This document shows, in pieces, positions 1-10,899 of a DNA stretch of 64,000 nucleotides. The translations under genes were made by a program, and so were the position numbers. Under the pieces are notes generated by a model. The model was not told the origin of the DNA. It did no database searches and saw nothing but the letters and a program-made list of their open reading frames with translations. Numbering within the stretch: the stretch's first letter is position 1; each line of letters starts with the position of its first letter. Location of the stretch: positions 1-64,000 of the forward strand of contig JASANE010017598.1 of assembly GCA_030248225.1 (NCBI GenBank), given 5' to 3'. This stretch comes from Trileptium ribeirensis. Its lineage: Eukaryota > Nematoda > Enoplea > Enoplida > Thoracostomopsidae.

Positions 1-1250
1 TGCGCAAAATAGGTTCGAGGATTCTGACGACATATTTAAGTTATCGAAACAATGTATAGATAACTTGGCGAAAGTACATAGGCAGCATCTGTTGTTGGTG
101 CAGTTCTTTTCTTTGGAATTGTGTGTGTAATTGCACCTATGCTTGCTAAATTTTTGTTTTATCTGTTAATGCTTCGCCTGTTTTAATAATGTGTTAAATT
201 GCTAAGCATTTTTTATTACTGTGGCAAACACATAATTATCCAATGCTTTAACATTAATTTTCAATATTTTTGTCAAACCGCTCAGCTAATTAAATCATAT
301 GGTACATATTTCAAAATTGGCTAAGCAGAGTTATTTGCTAAAATTTGTATTGGATGCTTTACTTTGCTTCTAAATCATGCCTGTTCATTTCGATTTATAC
401 ACGTTTTTTCGTTTAATTGTTGTATGGTTTAAATGCTAACGTGCGGTCGTTCAAGAATAAGTATCGTTAATTCTTCGGTAGCAGTGTTGAAATCCCCTTG
501 AAATGTTGATTTATCGTAAAGAATAATTTGTCGTTAATTATGCGTTAAAATTTATAAACAGAAGATGTATCGCCTTTTGCAATGACAAGTTCCAAAATTT
601 AATACGTCTCACCGCTAACTGCTGTAAACCATACCTTCATTAATTTAATGCATGCAATTCAAAAAAGACTACAAAATCAACCAAACATATAATTAATTTT
701 AACACTATACGACGAAGCAGGCAAGATTTGAATTGTTGTATTAATAAAATGTTTAAAATGTCAATATTGAGCTCTAAAAATGAAAATACATACGAAACAA
801 TTGCAAGCGAGACATCTCATGTGTAATTGTAACACTACGGTTATTATAACAAAAACCACAAATCATGAGCCATTTCCTAATCAGATCTAGTATATCAAGA
901 GCCAACAGAGCCAAATAAAGTTTGGTCGGTCAGTCGCATATCTACTTAAAATCAGGATTATGCATTGTTTACTAGAATGTAATGCATTTTCCTTTTTACT
1001 GTTTAGCTTAGCGATATAAGGAATATTTTTCTCAGTACTATCCTGACTGTTCATTAGCTAAATTATGCTATGAATTTCAGTTCATCACCGTTCAGCGGCT
1101 TTTCATCCGCAAGCGCTCAACATCCAGTTTTCAATAATAGTGAATATTATTTGAACAATTAAATGTTGACTCGCCATTGTATTTTTTAAAGTGATTTTGG
1201 GGTTTTTGATCGAAGGTTTAGATTTGGAGCATATGATGTTTTGTGTTACA
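1..1250. other. AT-rich non-coding stretch
   Basis: No convincing gene. Stop codons are frequent in all frames. A short open frame runs in from the left edge and stops at 128-130, and a second short one follows an AG at 1080; neither is recognisable. Probably intergenic or intronic. Confidence 0.4.
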
Positions 1251-1254
1251 CTTG

Positions 1255-2080
1255 TTGTCCAATTAAAAATTCAACGTATGATCAGCTGATTTTATTACAA
1301 AAAAATGTCTGCGTATGAAGCTTTCTGTCGTGAATTATCTATATAACGTGATAGGGTTTTAATTTTAAGAAATATTAAAATTAAATACCTTAAATCTCTT
1401 CGAACCTAAGATATTAGTTTTCAGTGGTATTAAGACACCTTGGACGAAATTCTAACTGAAGAAATGTAATTTTTCAGTTATATATGTTGTAAAGCCAACA
1501 AATTTGTTTTTGATCGCTTGATTTTATCAAAAATTTCAGAATTTTTGAACTTTGAACAATATTGATGGAGTTGTGAGGAAAACTTAAAAATCCTAAACCT
1601 CTAAAATACAAATATAGCAACACTTGCAAATTTTGAACCATTTTGAAAAATATTGAGCAAGTTATTACAAAATCTCAGTGCATGTAAACGTTGAGGAATT
1701 TGGAACGAAATAAAAATTTTCAGATATCCTTGTTGCAACCAAAAAATTCAACTTTTGATTGCTAGATTTTATTTCAAAAATTCTTGCGGATCCAGTTTTA
1801 TCTCACAGAATTACCTATATGTCAGATAGGATTTTTGAATTTTCAACGATATTGAAAAAGTTATGAGGCAAACTTAAAAATCCTAAACCTCTAAAATGCA
1901 AATATAGCCGCACCGACAAATTGTGAACCAAATTTTGAATTTAAAAACAGCAAAAAATTTAACTTTTGATTGGAAAATTTTAGGTCAAGCTTTACTGCGG
2001 ATCTAGCTTTGTCTCACTGAATTACCTATATCTCTGATAGAATTTTTCAATTTTGAGTAATATTAAGGGAGTTATGGGCG
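1255..2080. repeat. Degenerate tandem repeat, unit about 200-240 bp
   Basis: Three to four diverged copies share the same ordered words: an AAAAATTCAACTTTTGATTG-like start, a GCGGATC...TTTGTCTCAC block, GAATTACCTATAT, then GAGTTATGAGG and AAATCCTAAACCTCTAAAAT. Copies begin near 1262, 1500, 1740 and 1950. Old satellite-like or duplicated intergenic DNA; no coding potential. Confidence 0.6.
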
Positions 2081-3288
2081 AAATTTAAAAAGCTGCATGT
2101 TTCGAGACTTAGTGGATACACCGAAATCAATTCATACGGTAGAATTTTTTTCAAGTTGTTTTCTGGCACGTCGGGGCTCGGTTGCTAATAAACTAGCATG
2201 CTATCCTATTTTACGTGTATTACCGAAGCTGTTCAAACTTGTCGACAGTAAAGCTAATTATGGTGTTATCATGATCGGAACTTTCAGCTCAGCCCCCAGC
2301 GGATAGCGCCGTTTAACCGCTCCGTTATTCTGATTGTAGCGTCGGTAAATATTCGTTACAGGGCCACATAATTTACTTTATAGTCATTGAATTTGAACAT
2401 TTTAGTAGCAGCAGACGGGAGACATTTCAGCTTGACGTGCCTCAGTATTCATAGGTCAGTTCATCTGGCAAAAAATTTTAAGTGGATGGAAAAAGGTTAA
2501 TAGTGCTATGGGTGTGGTGAAGTTGGCATTTCTACCATTGCCTGAGGTTGCCGGAAGCATCACATGTTTACCTCATATGATGTGTTTCTGTCCAGTCCTT
2601 AGTATGTGGCTTCACAGAGGTCCTAGAGTGCATATGGTGCAAAGAAACGACAACACTCTCGCCCTGACCCACATCGTGCTGTTAGGTTCATACGACCAAC
2701 CTCACTTCACCACATGAGTTTATTTTGTCCGTGATACTGTGATCTATGCATCAATCGTACTGGGTGTGCTCTTAGCTTGCATGTGCATCGGTAATACAGG
2801 GTCTGCAAATAATTTAAGAAAAATATTTTCCCCGTGCGGGTTAAACATTCATTTTGTGAAAGCTTTAATGAATTAGCGTATTTACAATTCCTATTTAAAA
2901 CTAAGTCGCGATATGTTTATCGATATGTCAAGAAGCTGCCAAATCGAACTTGTGCGTTATTAATAGTACCCTACAACAAGAAGAAATCAAAATTTTAAAC
3001 TCTACTTCATGTCGTTTTGGGAGGATGAAATTCGTCATTTTGCAACAAAAGATTAGTATTTATACAGTGAGCACCATGGAACATTCAACATCTAATGATA
3101 TATTTAGAGTGGCTTTAATAAAGCTGTAAAACGACTGGCGCGAAAAGCTGTGGCAAGATAAAATTTTAATTTTTTACAAATACGTCGAGCATAGTTATTT
3201 TTGGAACTATATTTTATTTAAATATGAATTAACTGCTTAGCATTGTAATTTTTCCGAGAAGTAATTTACTGTTACCTTTTGTTTTTAG
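2081..3288. other. Non-coding stretch with two short orphan ORFs
   Basis: Two 69-codon frames (2097-2306 and 2508-2717) have no recognisable domain, no splice context and ordinary chance length. Nothing else is seen. Confidence 0.35.
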
Positions 3289-3688
3289 AGTTTCAAGTGT
3301 TGCTTCGAGAATAAGAGATGCTTTCCGCAACTTCCCGTTTGTCAATTGCCGAAACTGTACACAAATGGAAAATGAAAAAAACTATAATAATCCTTCCGAT
3401 GTAAACATTGTATCTAGCAATGCAGTGTTGCAGAATATCAGACCATCAAAAAATGTTACCAGTAGTACGTACACAGGCGTCGTACTTAATGTTGACATCT
3501 GTGTTGCTGATCGTTGCTAAATTGACAGTGATGCTAACAGCGAGATTGGCTGTAATGGGAATAGTGCCGATAACACAGTAACCGTTGGTGTGGAAACGTC
3601 TGTCAAAAATTTCACCTCACAAAGTGACGTAAAATTTTCAGATGCTAAACATTCGAAAGTTGTTTTCGACAGGTCTAAGGAATACTGA
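3289..3688 (+). other. Possible exon of an unidentified gene
   Basis: A pyrimidine-rich tract ending in TTTTTAG precedes 3289, a good acceptor-like context. From 3290 the frame stays open for 76 codons (rich in Asn, Ser and Val), meets a TAA at 3518-3520, then is open again for 55 codons to a TGA at 3686-3688. Open length in such AT-rich DNA is suggestive but not proof. It could be a terminal exon ending at 3520, an exon of a decayed gene, or chance. I recognise no family. The possible partner at 1081-1139 (same strand, Ser-rich) is equally unproven. Confidence 0.22.
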
Positions 3689-3699
3689 AATAGGCCTTA

Positions 3700-6600
3700 C
3701 ATAATTTTACATATGTACTATTTTATATTGCTTTGCAATTAAAGTAGAGCTTAAACTGTTGTATCGCATTTATGTGACCTTTATAAAGTTGTGCTATTTA
3801 CCATAATAATCCATGTAAATGTGTGTTAATCTATGTTATGTGTAATAACAAGGAGAACCTATAAATTGATGTCAGATCGCAAAAAAGATTCGAATATGTT
3901 TTTATATAGATTTAGCTGAAGAAAAAATTCTTAAAATATGTCTAATGCCATTTTTATATCTTTATTTTTAGTACTTGTATAGAAATCCGTTTAATGAAAA
4001 AATTAGTATTTTACCTTTTCGCTTCAAATCCTTTGTGATATTACTCGACAGCGGGAAAATCTTGTTTTTTCATCGCTGAACTGCAATTGCTCTATTGAAG
4101 ACCATCCTTTTATACAAACTTTCTGTCGACATTAATGTTTCTATTTATCTCGAAAATACTTATGCCTTGTGACAAAATCTCAAAAAAATTTAACCAACTT
4201 AGCTAATCTGATTGTCTTAATACTGTACCATGTCGTGACTTTATGTGTTAGTTACACTGAACCCTATTATTTTGACCAATTTTGCAGACCTACTTATTTA
4301 TAATGGCCAATTTTTTCGTACTTCATATTTGTTTTATGTATTAAAAGCTTAACTTTGTAAGCTGGCCTTTCTTGGAGAAATAATTGTCCGTTACGTTATC
4401 TTTTGACCGTAGATGTACAGCTTCATAATGAGTTTAGTCAATTGTTGATTTAAAAGATTAAAACGATTAGCGTAATGATTTGTATCAGGTTCAAGAAAAG
4501 TGCTGCAAATATTTTGTGCTTATTATTAGCTATTGTTAATTCACTGAGCACATCACGAGCCAACAAATGTTTAGTTAAATTATTTAAAATGTTTATTAAC
4601 TTTGGTTATCACAAACCATATTTGAAATAACTATATTCCTATATTTCGCTTATTATTTCACTTAGTTGTAATACACTTTCGATTCCGTAGCTGACGATTT
4701 ATGCTGATTTTTAATTTAACTTTTGTCAACAGTAAATTGCCAAGCACATAATGACACAAAATTTAAAGTTCATTACAAATAAAGGATGGAAATTTGATAT
4801 AAAAGTATGAGACATTTTCGGAAATCATAATTCGTCGTAGCTTGTGTCGCCGAGTTTTATATGATCGAATTTAGTAACATCTACTGCCGACGAATTTAAC
4901 TCGCTCTTGGTTTTCTAATTCCAATGTCTTGTTTCATTGCAACCAATTCCACTAATATTGGTGGGGGCTTAGTTGTGACCACTGAGATCTCTGTTTATTA
5001 CCTCGGCTCGAAAACATTTCGAACATTTTACTTTTCCAAGCGTCTTTAACGAAGATCAGCTTTTACTGAGTCAAAAAAGAGCCTGAAGTAGGAATAATCT
5101 TATTATTTTAGACCTTGAATTTATATTTTAAGGAATGCGCATCTAAACTTAAATTACACCAACAGATTGCTTTTTGTAAAACCCAATGTCGTACCCATAT
5201 CCCGTGTCTTGAAACAATTAAGAAAGGGTAATCTTGCTGCTAGCCTGATGTAGTACTTTGCAGTCAATTAAAGACAGCTTCATGATGATTATTAGTTTCC
5301 AGTTAGAAGTCGTATCCCATTGAGAAAAAATTCAACGCCAATGCAATGGTTTAACCGGAAGTTTAAGGCAAGTATACACTTTTTAATTCAAAGCATCAAA
5401 ACTTCGTTCGCTAATAATTTTCATGCTCGCGAACACAACATAGCTATTTTTTTGCTTTAGTAAAGTTAGACTACGAACTTTACCAAAATAAAATTGAATG
5501 GTCTGTGGGCTCAGGTTATGCTTACTATTTGTTTTTATTCAGTTTTGGGAGATATCGAAACGTCATTTTGTAACATGTTTCTTACAAGAAATCGTGCCAA
5601 AAAAATTCTGAAAATGAATTACTAAGTGTTTTTAATAGAAACCACGTCTATTTTAAATAATATTTCAAATCATAAAGTTGTGTACGAGGCCTAGAATGAG
5701 TAGTAGTGGCGCTTCTGCAAAACAAATGGCTTCGTTGTAGCGTATTTCTCTGAGTTGTACATCATTGTGCTATACATACAGTTATCTCTAGAAATGAATG
5801 TTATTTTTCCAACGAACGTCCAACAAATTTTGAACAAAATTTAACCTCGAACCGATATCGAACTAACTTTGCACACCTTTATACAAATTTAATAAAGTGT
5901 ACTAAAAATTTATAAGACACATCTGACACGTTTTTGAGTTAAAATTTGAAATTACGGACGAATATTAAACAAAAAATAATTAGTTTGGCGTGTAATGCAA
6001 ATTTTACGGTAAATGTAATATTTAGGGGCATGCTGCGCCGATCTACATATATATACTTAGCCTGAGTCTTAGCCAAGTTATGGTACGTATGTGAGCCATG
6101 CACTAAGTGTAAGCCTAAGTGGGGAGATGTTGCCCGCTGTAAGATGTTTTTAACGTTATAACGGCCGACCCCTAGGGTGACATGGATCACTTTCACTATC
6201 AACGATTTTTCTTGGTCACGGAGAGAAGTTATGTCGCCCTTGATTTCAAACTTGAATGTCCTGTTCTTTACCAAATTGACTCTATGAATATTGCAGTAAA
6301 CTTAGTTTTCAGGTTTGACTATGTTTTTGTATTATCTTGCTTTGCAATATTTCAAACATTTTACATTACCATATTAACAATGGTCAGTACTTATTATATC
6401 AATATGTTAATGTACAAACTCTATTTTCAACCTCAAACTTTGATACGGAATGATGTAGACAACCACAGCAGTTGCACGCATACTTCAGTTTTAAGAACTT
6501 GTATATCTTGGAGAGGTGCAATTTTTATCGATTATCGTTTATTTTTATACATATATGTTCAAAATATATGTACTTCAAGTTTGATTTATTTCGAAATCTC

Positions 6601-6720
6601 CTTGTCTCAAATCGTTATGCGTGAGAACGTTTTATGTGCGTACAGCATGGTTGTTCTTTTGTCAGTTTATGAATAATTCATGTTCACTTTTCTGCCATCA
6701 GTATTTTCAGCTTAGTGAAA
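3700..6720. other. AT-rich non-coding stretch
   Basis: Long AT-rich DNA without recognisable exons. The 164-codon plus-strand frame at 6182-6676 and the 111-codon minus-strand frame at 5939-6274 overlap on opposite strands, are low-complexity in composition and match nothing I know; I treat both as chance. Confidence 0.4.
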
Positions 6721-6728
6721 GCAAACTA

Positions 6729-6814
6729 GGACCTATGATTTATCATAGGTCCAATTTATCATTGGCTTACGCAATTCCATGCTTTTAAGCTTTTAAGCAT
6801 GGAATTGCGTAAGC
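6729..6814. repeat. Cluster of three adjacent perfect hairpins
   Basis: Three inverted repeats lie end to end. Positions 6729-6739 pair with 6742-6752 (11-bp perfect stem, 2-base loop). CCAAT at 6751-6755 pairs with ATTGG at 6761-6765, sharing bases with its neighbours. Positions 6765-6782 pair with 6797-6814 (18-bp perfect stem, 14-base loop). Perfect arms in otherwise unconstrained DNA suggest recent origin or selection. It could be a tiny foldback element or a structured transcript segment; no function is assignable. Confidence 0.75.
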
Positions 6815-6911
6815 GTACATTTCTACATTTCGCACGTTTGTCCGCTTTAATATATTCAAATGTTAACGTCCGGAATAGCAACTGCGGAAAGCACTTATTC
6901 GTTGCTGTTTC

Positions 6912-7013
6912 TTAAATCACATTCTGGCCCATAAGTGGAAATAGTAGTTTGTGCTCGTTCATCACTTTCATTATGGCGAAATGAGCCGCCAAAGGGGTCA
7001 ATCCAGGCGTGCA
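6912..7013 (-). other. Possible ankyrin-repeat-like exon fragment
   Basis: On the minus strand, after a TTTTAAG acceptor-like site, the frame reads a short segment containing GLTPLAAHFAIMKVMNEHKL before a stop. The GLTPLA start resembles the G-x-TPLH core of an ankyrin repeat. It is short, single and lacks the rest of the repeat, so it may be chance or a fragment of a decayed ankyrin gene. It is on the opposite strand to the ANKFY1-like gene, so it is not one of that gene's exons. Confidence 0.18.
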
Positions 7014-7019
7014 CTTAAA

Positions 7020-7955
7020 ATAGGCTAGCGCATTATGCAATTTAATATTACGGTATACACTGTAACCAACAGTGAGTAAATTAAAATTTTGGTTCTTCGC
7101 GCTATATGAATGGCACGTACGGTATTTTTGCAAACAAATTCGCGTTTCCGTTTGACGCGATGATTCATATATTAGCTCAATTTGCTCCAAATACAAAGAT
7201 TTTCACTAAAGGTTTAGAACAAAAATCTTTCATCGAATGTTGCGATGCTGGAAAGCAATTTAATGTCGGCGATTTGGCCGAATAGTGTGTTCCGAGCTAT
7301 AAGGTTCTAGAATTCCACGTTTGGGCGGAATTTTGCGGATTTCATAAGGATCGAAATGAATTGCAGTAACGCTCTTGTACTCAATTTCGCTTAAAATTAA
7401 TACTTAACTACTTAACGTTAAAATGATTTTTTTCCTCAAAGAATAAAGTTTCGGTTTGTAAAGACTTGTTCATATAACTAGTTCTTCCTAGTTGTGTATG
7501 TACATTTTAATTTAACAGAAACAAAGCAGAGATTCAATTTTAGCCGAATTACATCAACTGATTAATCGATAATGCAAATTTACAATAAGAAAATTATGTT
7601 AATTTGCAATATAGACGGACAAATCTTGATTTGATAAAGCTTAGTTGGCTGACGCATAACATCGTTGCTAAAAATGTATGTACAAATGTTTAAAACACAT
7701 TTTTTGGTATATTCCAAATTGATTTATATATATACCTCATGTATCATTTGATTTGAAAATAAATGTTTTCAAACCGGTTAATCAAGACGTTAAGTAATGG
7801 ATGATTCCTATTAAATAATGCTTTCAACGCAGAGCAGGTAGAAAATTTTGTGTGTTTTTGTGCAAAATTGTGCTAAGATTCAAAATCGACGAGGGTCAAG
7901 TTGTTGCAAATTTTGGAGCTTATTGTCGAAGATTCTAAAGTAATTTGATTTTCGT
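7020..7955. other. AT-rich non-coding stretch
   Basis: Nothing recognisable on either strand. Confidence 0.35.
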
Positions 7956-7969
7956 GTTAAAACAGCGTC

Positions 7970-8155
7970 TATTTTTAATTCGTGCTACGTTGTCAAATCG
8001 CGACGCGTTATGGGTTCAAACGAATGCCAATTTTCACCTATGCTACGTTGGCAAATCGTGGAATGTTAGTGGACTCAACGAATTTCAATTTCTTATCCAC
8101 GCTATGTTGACAAATCGCATTGTTGGATTCAAACCAATAGCAACTTTTTATCAAT
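7970..8155 (+). repeat. Short tandem array, three units of about 59 bp
   Basis: The words TGCTACGTTGTCAAATCGC, TGCTACGTTGGCAAATCG and CGCTATGTTGACAAATCGC recur at about 7983, 8041 and 8100, each followed by a TTCAAAC/ACTCAAC-GAAT-like block. The 70-codon frame here is a by-product of the repeat. Confidence 0.65.
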
Positions 8156-8199
8156 AGCAATAAATATGGGCTGATGCAGAAGACCGATTTAAAATGAGT

Positions 8200-9555
8200 A
8201 AGTTGAACTTATAGTTTGAATATTAAAAATGCTCCTATATGTCGTTGCTACTGATACCATAATTTGCTAACCCTTGAACAGATATTTTTTGAAAAACTTT
8301 TCCAGATTGCAACACAAAATACATTTTTTGAGACAAAAACCGCGCGACATAATGTTTGTCAAAACGCAACGCACGTTTTTAAGGTTTCTGAAAAGGTGCC
8401 ACTTGGGACCACAAAAACAGCTGTCACCAAAACGGTCATATACTACTCTTATCAAGTCGCAGGCGTGTTTTACGAGGTGTGTCCAGGTCCCGCCCGATTA
8501 GTTGCGCACGTGTCTAGTAAATGGTATGATTTCTGAGGTCCCCAGGGAGGTTGACATCGAAACCTGCTCACAGATGATAATGTCAGACCAATACTTCCTA
8601 TTCTAAGTTCATCTGGAAGTTGTTTTATTCGACATAGTTTAGAAATGAGTTAGCGCGAGCGTTGAAAAGGTTGTGTAAACTTTATACTCAACTCGATCAG
8701 TTACCTTCGGACCTGTCAGTTGTATGCTACCGGATTGTAGCCTATATGGCCCGCACAGGGTTCTGACAGTCTCTGAGTGTTTAACGTCAGACGCTCCGGT
8801 TAATGGATTATTTTAGCAGTAATTATTTTGTATAATTTAGGTTAAGTGTTTGCCTAATAAATTTGATCGTGGCTAGGGCTTGGCAATTTCCTGAGCTTTC
8901 GTTGCTGCCAGTTTCGTGGACTCTCTTGTCCTGGCCTCTTTACTATTGTGTGACAACACTAATAGCGAATCATACGCATCAGGGCTTAGGGTACTCTTAC
9001 CCGCAGGCCATGGCGCGTAGAATTGGCTCGTCCGAATGGACAACCATATTGCGCTTTCAAGCAAGTAACGTGGGACACCGTATCTGATTTTTCAAACCTT
9101 TTATTTCAATCAGCGTTATGATACAAGCGGGCAACGGCATCGGGGTAGAATAGGGAACGAACAATACACATAGCATAATAGTAACCGATCAAAACCATGC
9201 AACTTGTGAGAAATAGCGAGCGACTATGACTCTGTTACGGCACCAGCAATATTGTCTCCGTGGTCCACGATTTTGGCGATGTTTACTTCAGCTATGGGCC
9301 CGGAAATAGTGACCGATGTGCTTCGAAATTCGCTCATGGCCACGCGCAGCGTCATCACTGGACAAGGAGAATGTACGGGGGAAAGTCTCAACGAGCAATG
9401 GGGCTAATGGGCGTTAGCGGTTGGGGAAGCCAAAGATGACGTCCATTATAATCACCATATTCGGCGGACAGGTAGGCATACTGAACGAACGCCTCAATGC
9501 CCAAGTAATAAATCAAGAGTGGTGCGGATTGGTGCATGGCTCTATACGGGACATT
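8200..9555. other. Non-coding stretch, change of base composition
   Basis: Several short frames overlap on both strands around 8264-8536 and 8863-9087; mutual overlap and lack of any motif argue against genes. From about 8.6 kb rightward the sequence is visibly less AT-rich and CpG is common. Confidence 0.35.
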
Positions 9556-9559
9556 GGAT

Positions 9560-9712
9560 GTGTTATAAGACCATACCTGGTTACGGACGTTAGAACAAAA
9601 TGTAATACTAAGAAATGCATGGTTATGATTATTCAGCCAATGAGTTATATAAGGCTATGCATGGTTACGAACTGTTAGATCAAATATAATACAAAGCAAT
9701 GCATGGCTATGT
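9560..9712 (+). repeat. Imperfect direct repeat, two units
   Basis: The order GGTTACG-A-C(T)GTTAGA-CAAA-T-TAATAC-AAG-AATGCATGG-TATG occurs twice, starting near 9579 and 9663. The copies are diverged, so the duplication is old. Confidence 0.5.
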
Positions 9713-9719
9713 CCATAAG

Positions 9720-10340
9720 ATTGAATATGCTTCAAATTGGTACAGGGATACAATCACGGAATCAAAAAGATGTTAATCAATGTCCAGTTATCAACATGTC
9801 GAGGTATCCTATATTTTTATAAACCTTACATAATGTCTCTATACTGGCTTCCTTATGGTCTCGTCGTCGGACAAATCGTGCACGTTATCATCGATTCAGA
9901 TAGCTGACCGATTATGTATGACATATAGCCTTAATTGAACCTTCTCGCGGGGTCGTGACGAGATAATATTTTGGCCAGGCTAGGGCACTCCCATTTTAAC
10001 ATATTCTCTGCATAAATGTGACTATTTAATGTGACCTGGAGATCAGTAGTCTCCGCGATCCGTATTTGTCCAATGGTTTGAATCGTACAGAGACAGGAGC
10101 AATGCTGGTCCAGAAACGGGAACGGAAGTACCAAAAGCGTTGTTATTTTTCGCAGTGGAATGACCTTGCTTGAGTGGGGGCTGCAGCTGGGATGCGGTTT
10201 TACTCCCTCACCGTCCTTCACCTCCAACCTAGGTTTGATTGCACGTTCTTGACTCTCACATTCCGTAGGTCCACGCTGTGGACATCGGTCCCTCATTCGC
10301 ATTCTCCCATCGCACGGGCGATACCACTGAATGACTACTG
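9720..10340. other. Non-coding stretch
   Basis: A 137-codon minus-strand frame (9931-10344) covers it, but it shows no domain, and a plus-strand frame (10174-10386) overlaps it. I do not call a gene. Confidence 0.3.
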
Positions 10341-10574
10341 CCATGGTGACCGAGAACTTTGTTCTTTCGCTGGACCTAGTTCCTAAGATGGCTTTAAAAC
10401 AGTACTGCGCGGGGCTTTATTAAAACATGAAGACATGTCTACAAGGAGACAGCCCTGCCATGGTGACCGAGAACTTTGTTCTTTCACTGGACCTAGTTCC
10501 TAAGATGGCTTTAAAACAGTACTGCGTGGGGCTTTATTAAAACATGAAGACATGTCTACAAGAAGACGGCCCTG
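10341..10574 (+). repeat. 117-bp tandem duplication
   Basis: 10341-10457 and 10458-10574 are the same 117-bp unit, beginning CCATGGTGACCGAGAACTTT and ending near GGCCCTGC(T), with only a handful of substitutions between copies. A recent head-to-tail duplication; no frame is maintained through it. Confidence 0.9.
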
Positions 10575-10851
10575 CTATTAAGTAAAAGTTGGATCGGAAT
10601 TTTGGCAAATTTCGATTTTCCCTCAGAAAATATCGGTAATTTTATCGCTAACGTTAGCTTCTTAGATCGCCATAAAGTTGTGCTTCCATATCACTTACGG
10701 TTCCCTCGCGACCGTATACTAACCCTTTCTTGGTCCTATAGATTTATCCCTAAACCATAACTTTTGTCTCTGCTGACGTGTCCACTTTTCCCCCTCTTTT
10801 CTCTTATCGTTGTTGCTGTTTTTTGCTGCTCTGCCGCTGCGTGCGGGGGCT

Positions 10852-10889
10852 GCCAACGCTCGTATTTTTGATATTTACCGAGCGTTGGC
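10852..10889. repeat. Perfect 11-bp hairpin
   Basis: GCCAACGCTCG (10852-10862) pairs with CGAGCGTTGGC (10879-10889) around a 16-base AT-rich loop. It sits between a pyrimidine-rich block (10790-10830) and a GA-rich block (10940-10970). No terminator-like poly-T follows. Confidence 0.7.
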
Positions 10890-10899
10890 TTCAGTTATG

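Noticed and set aside
2..130. Open frame entering from the left edge
   Set aside because: 42 codons with no motif and no supported donor site; it cannot be told from chance at the window edge.
1081..1166. Ser-rich frame after an AG at 1080, ending in TAA
   Set aside because: Too short and unrecognised; it can be phased to the 3289 candidate but nothing confirms that.
6182..6676. 164-codon plus-strand frame with hydrophobic stretches
   Set aside because: Hydrophobic content follows from T-rich DNA, another long frame overlaps on the opposite strand, and no domain or splice context is seen.
9931..10344. 137-codon minus-strand frame with several Cys
   Set aside because: Cys spacing does not fit a zinc knuckle or other finger, and a competing frame overlaps.
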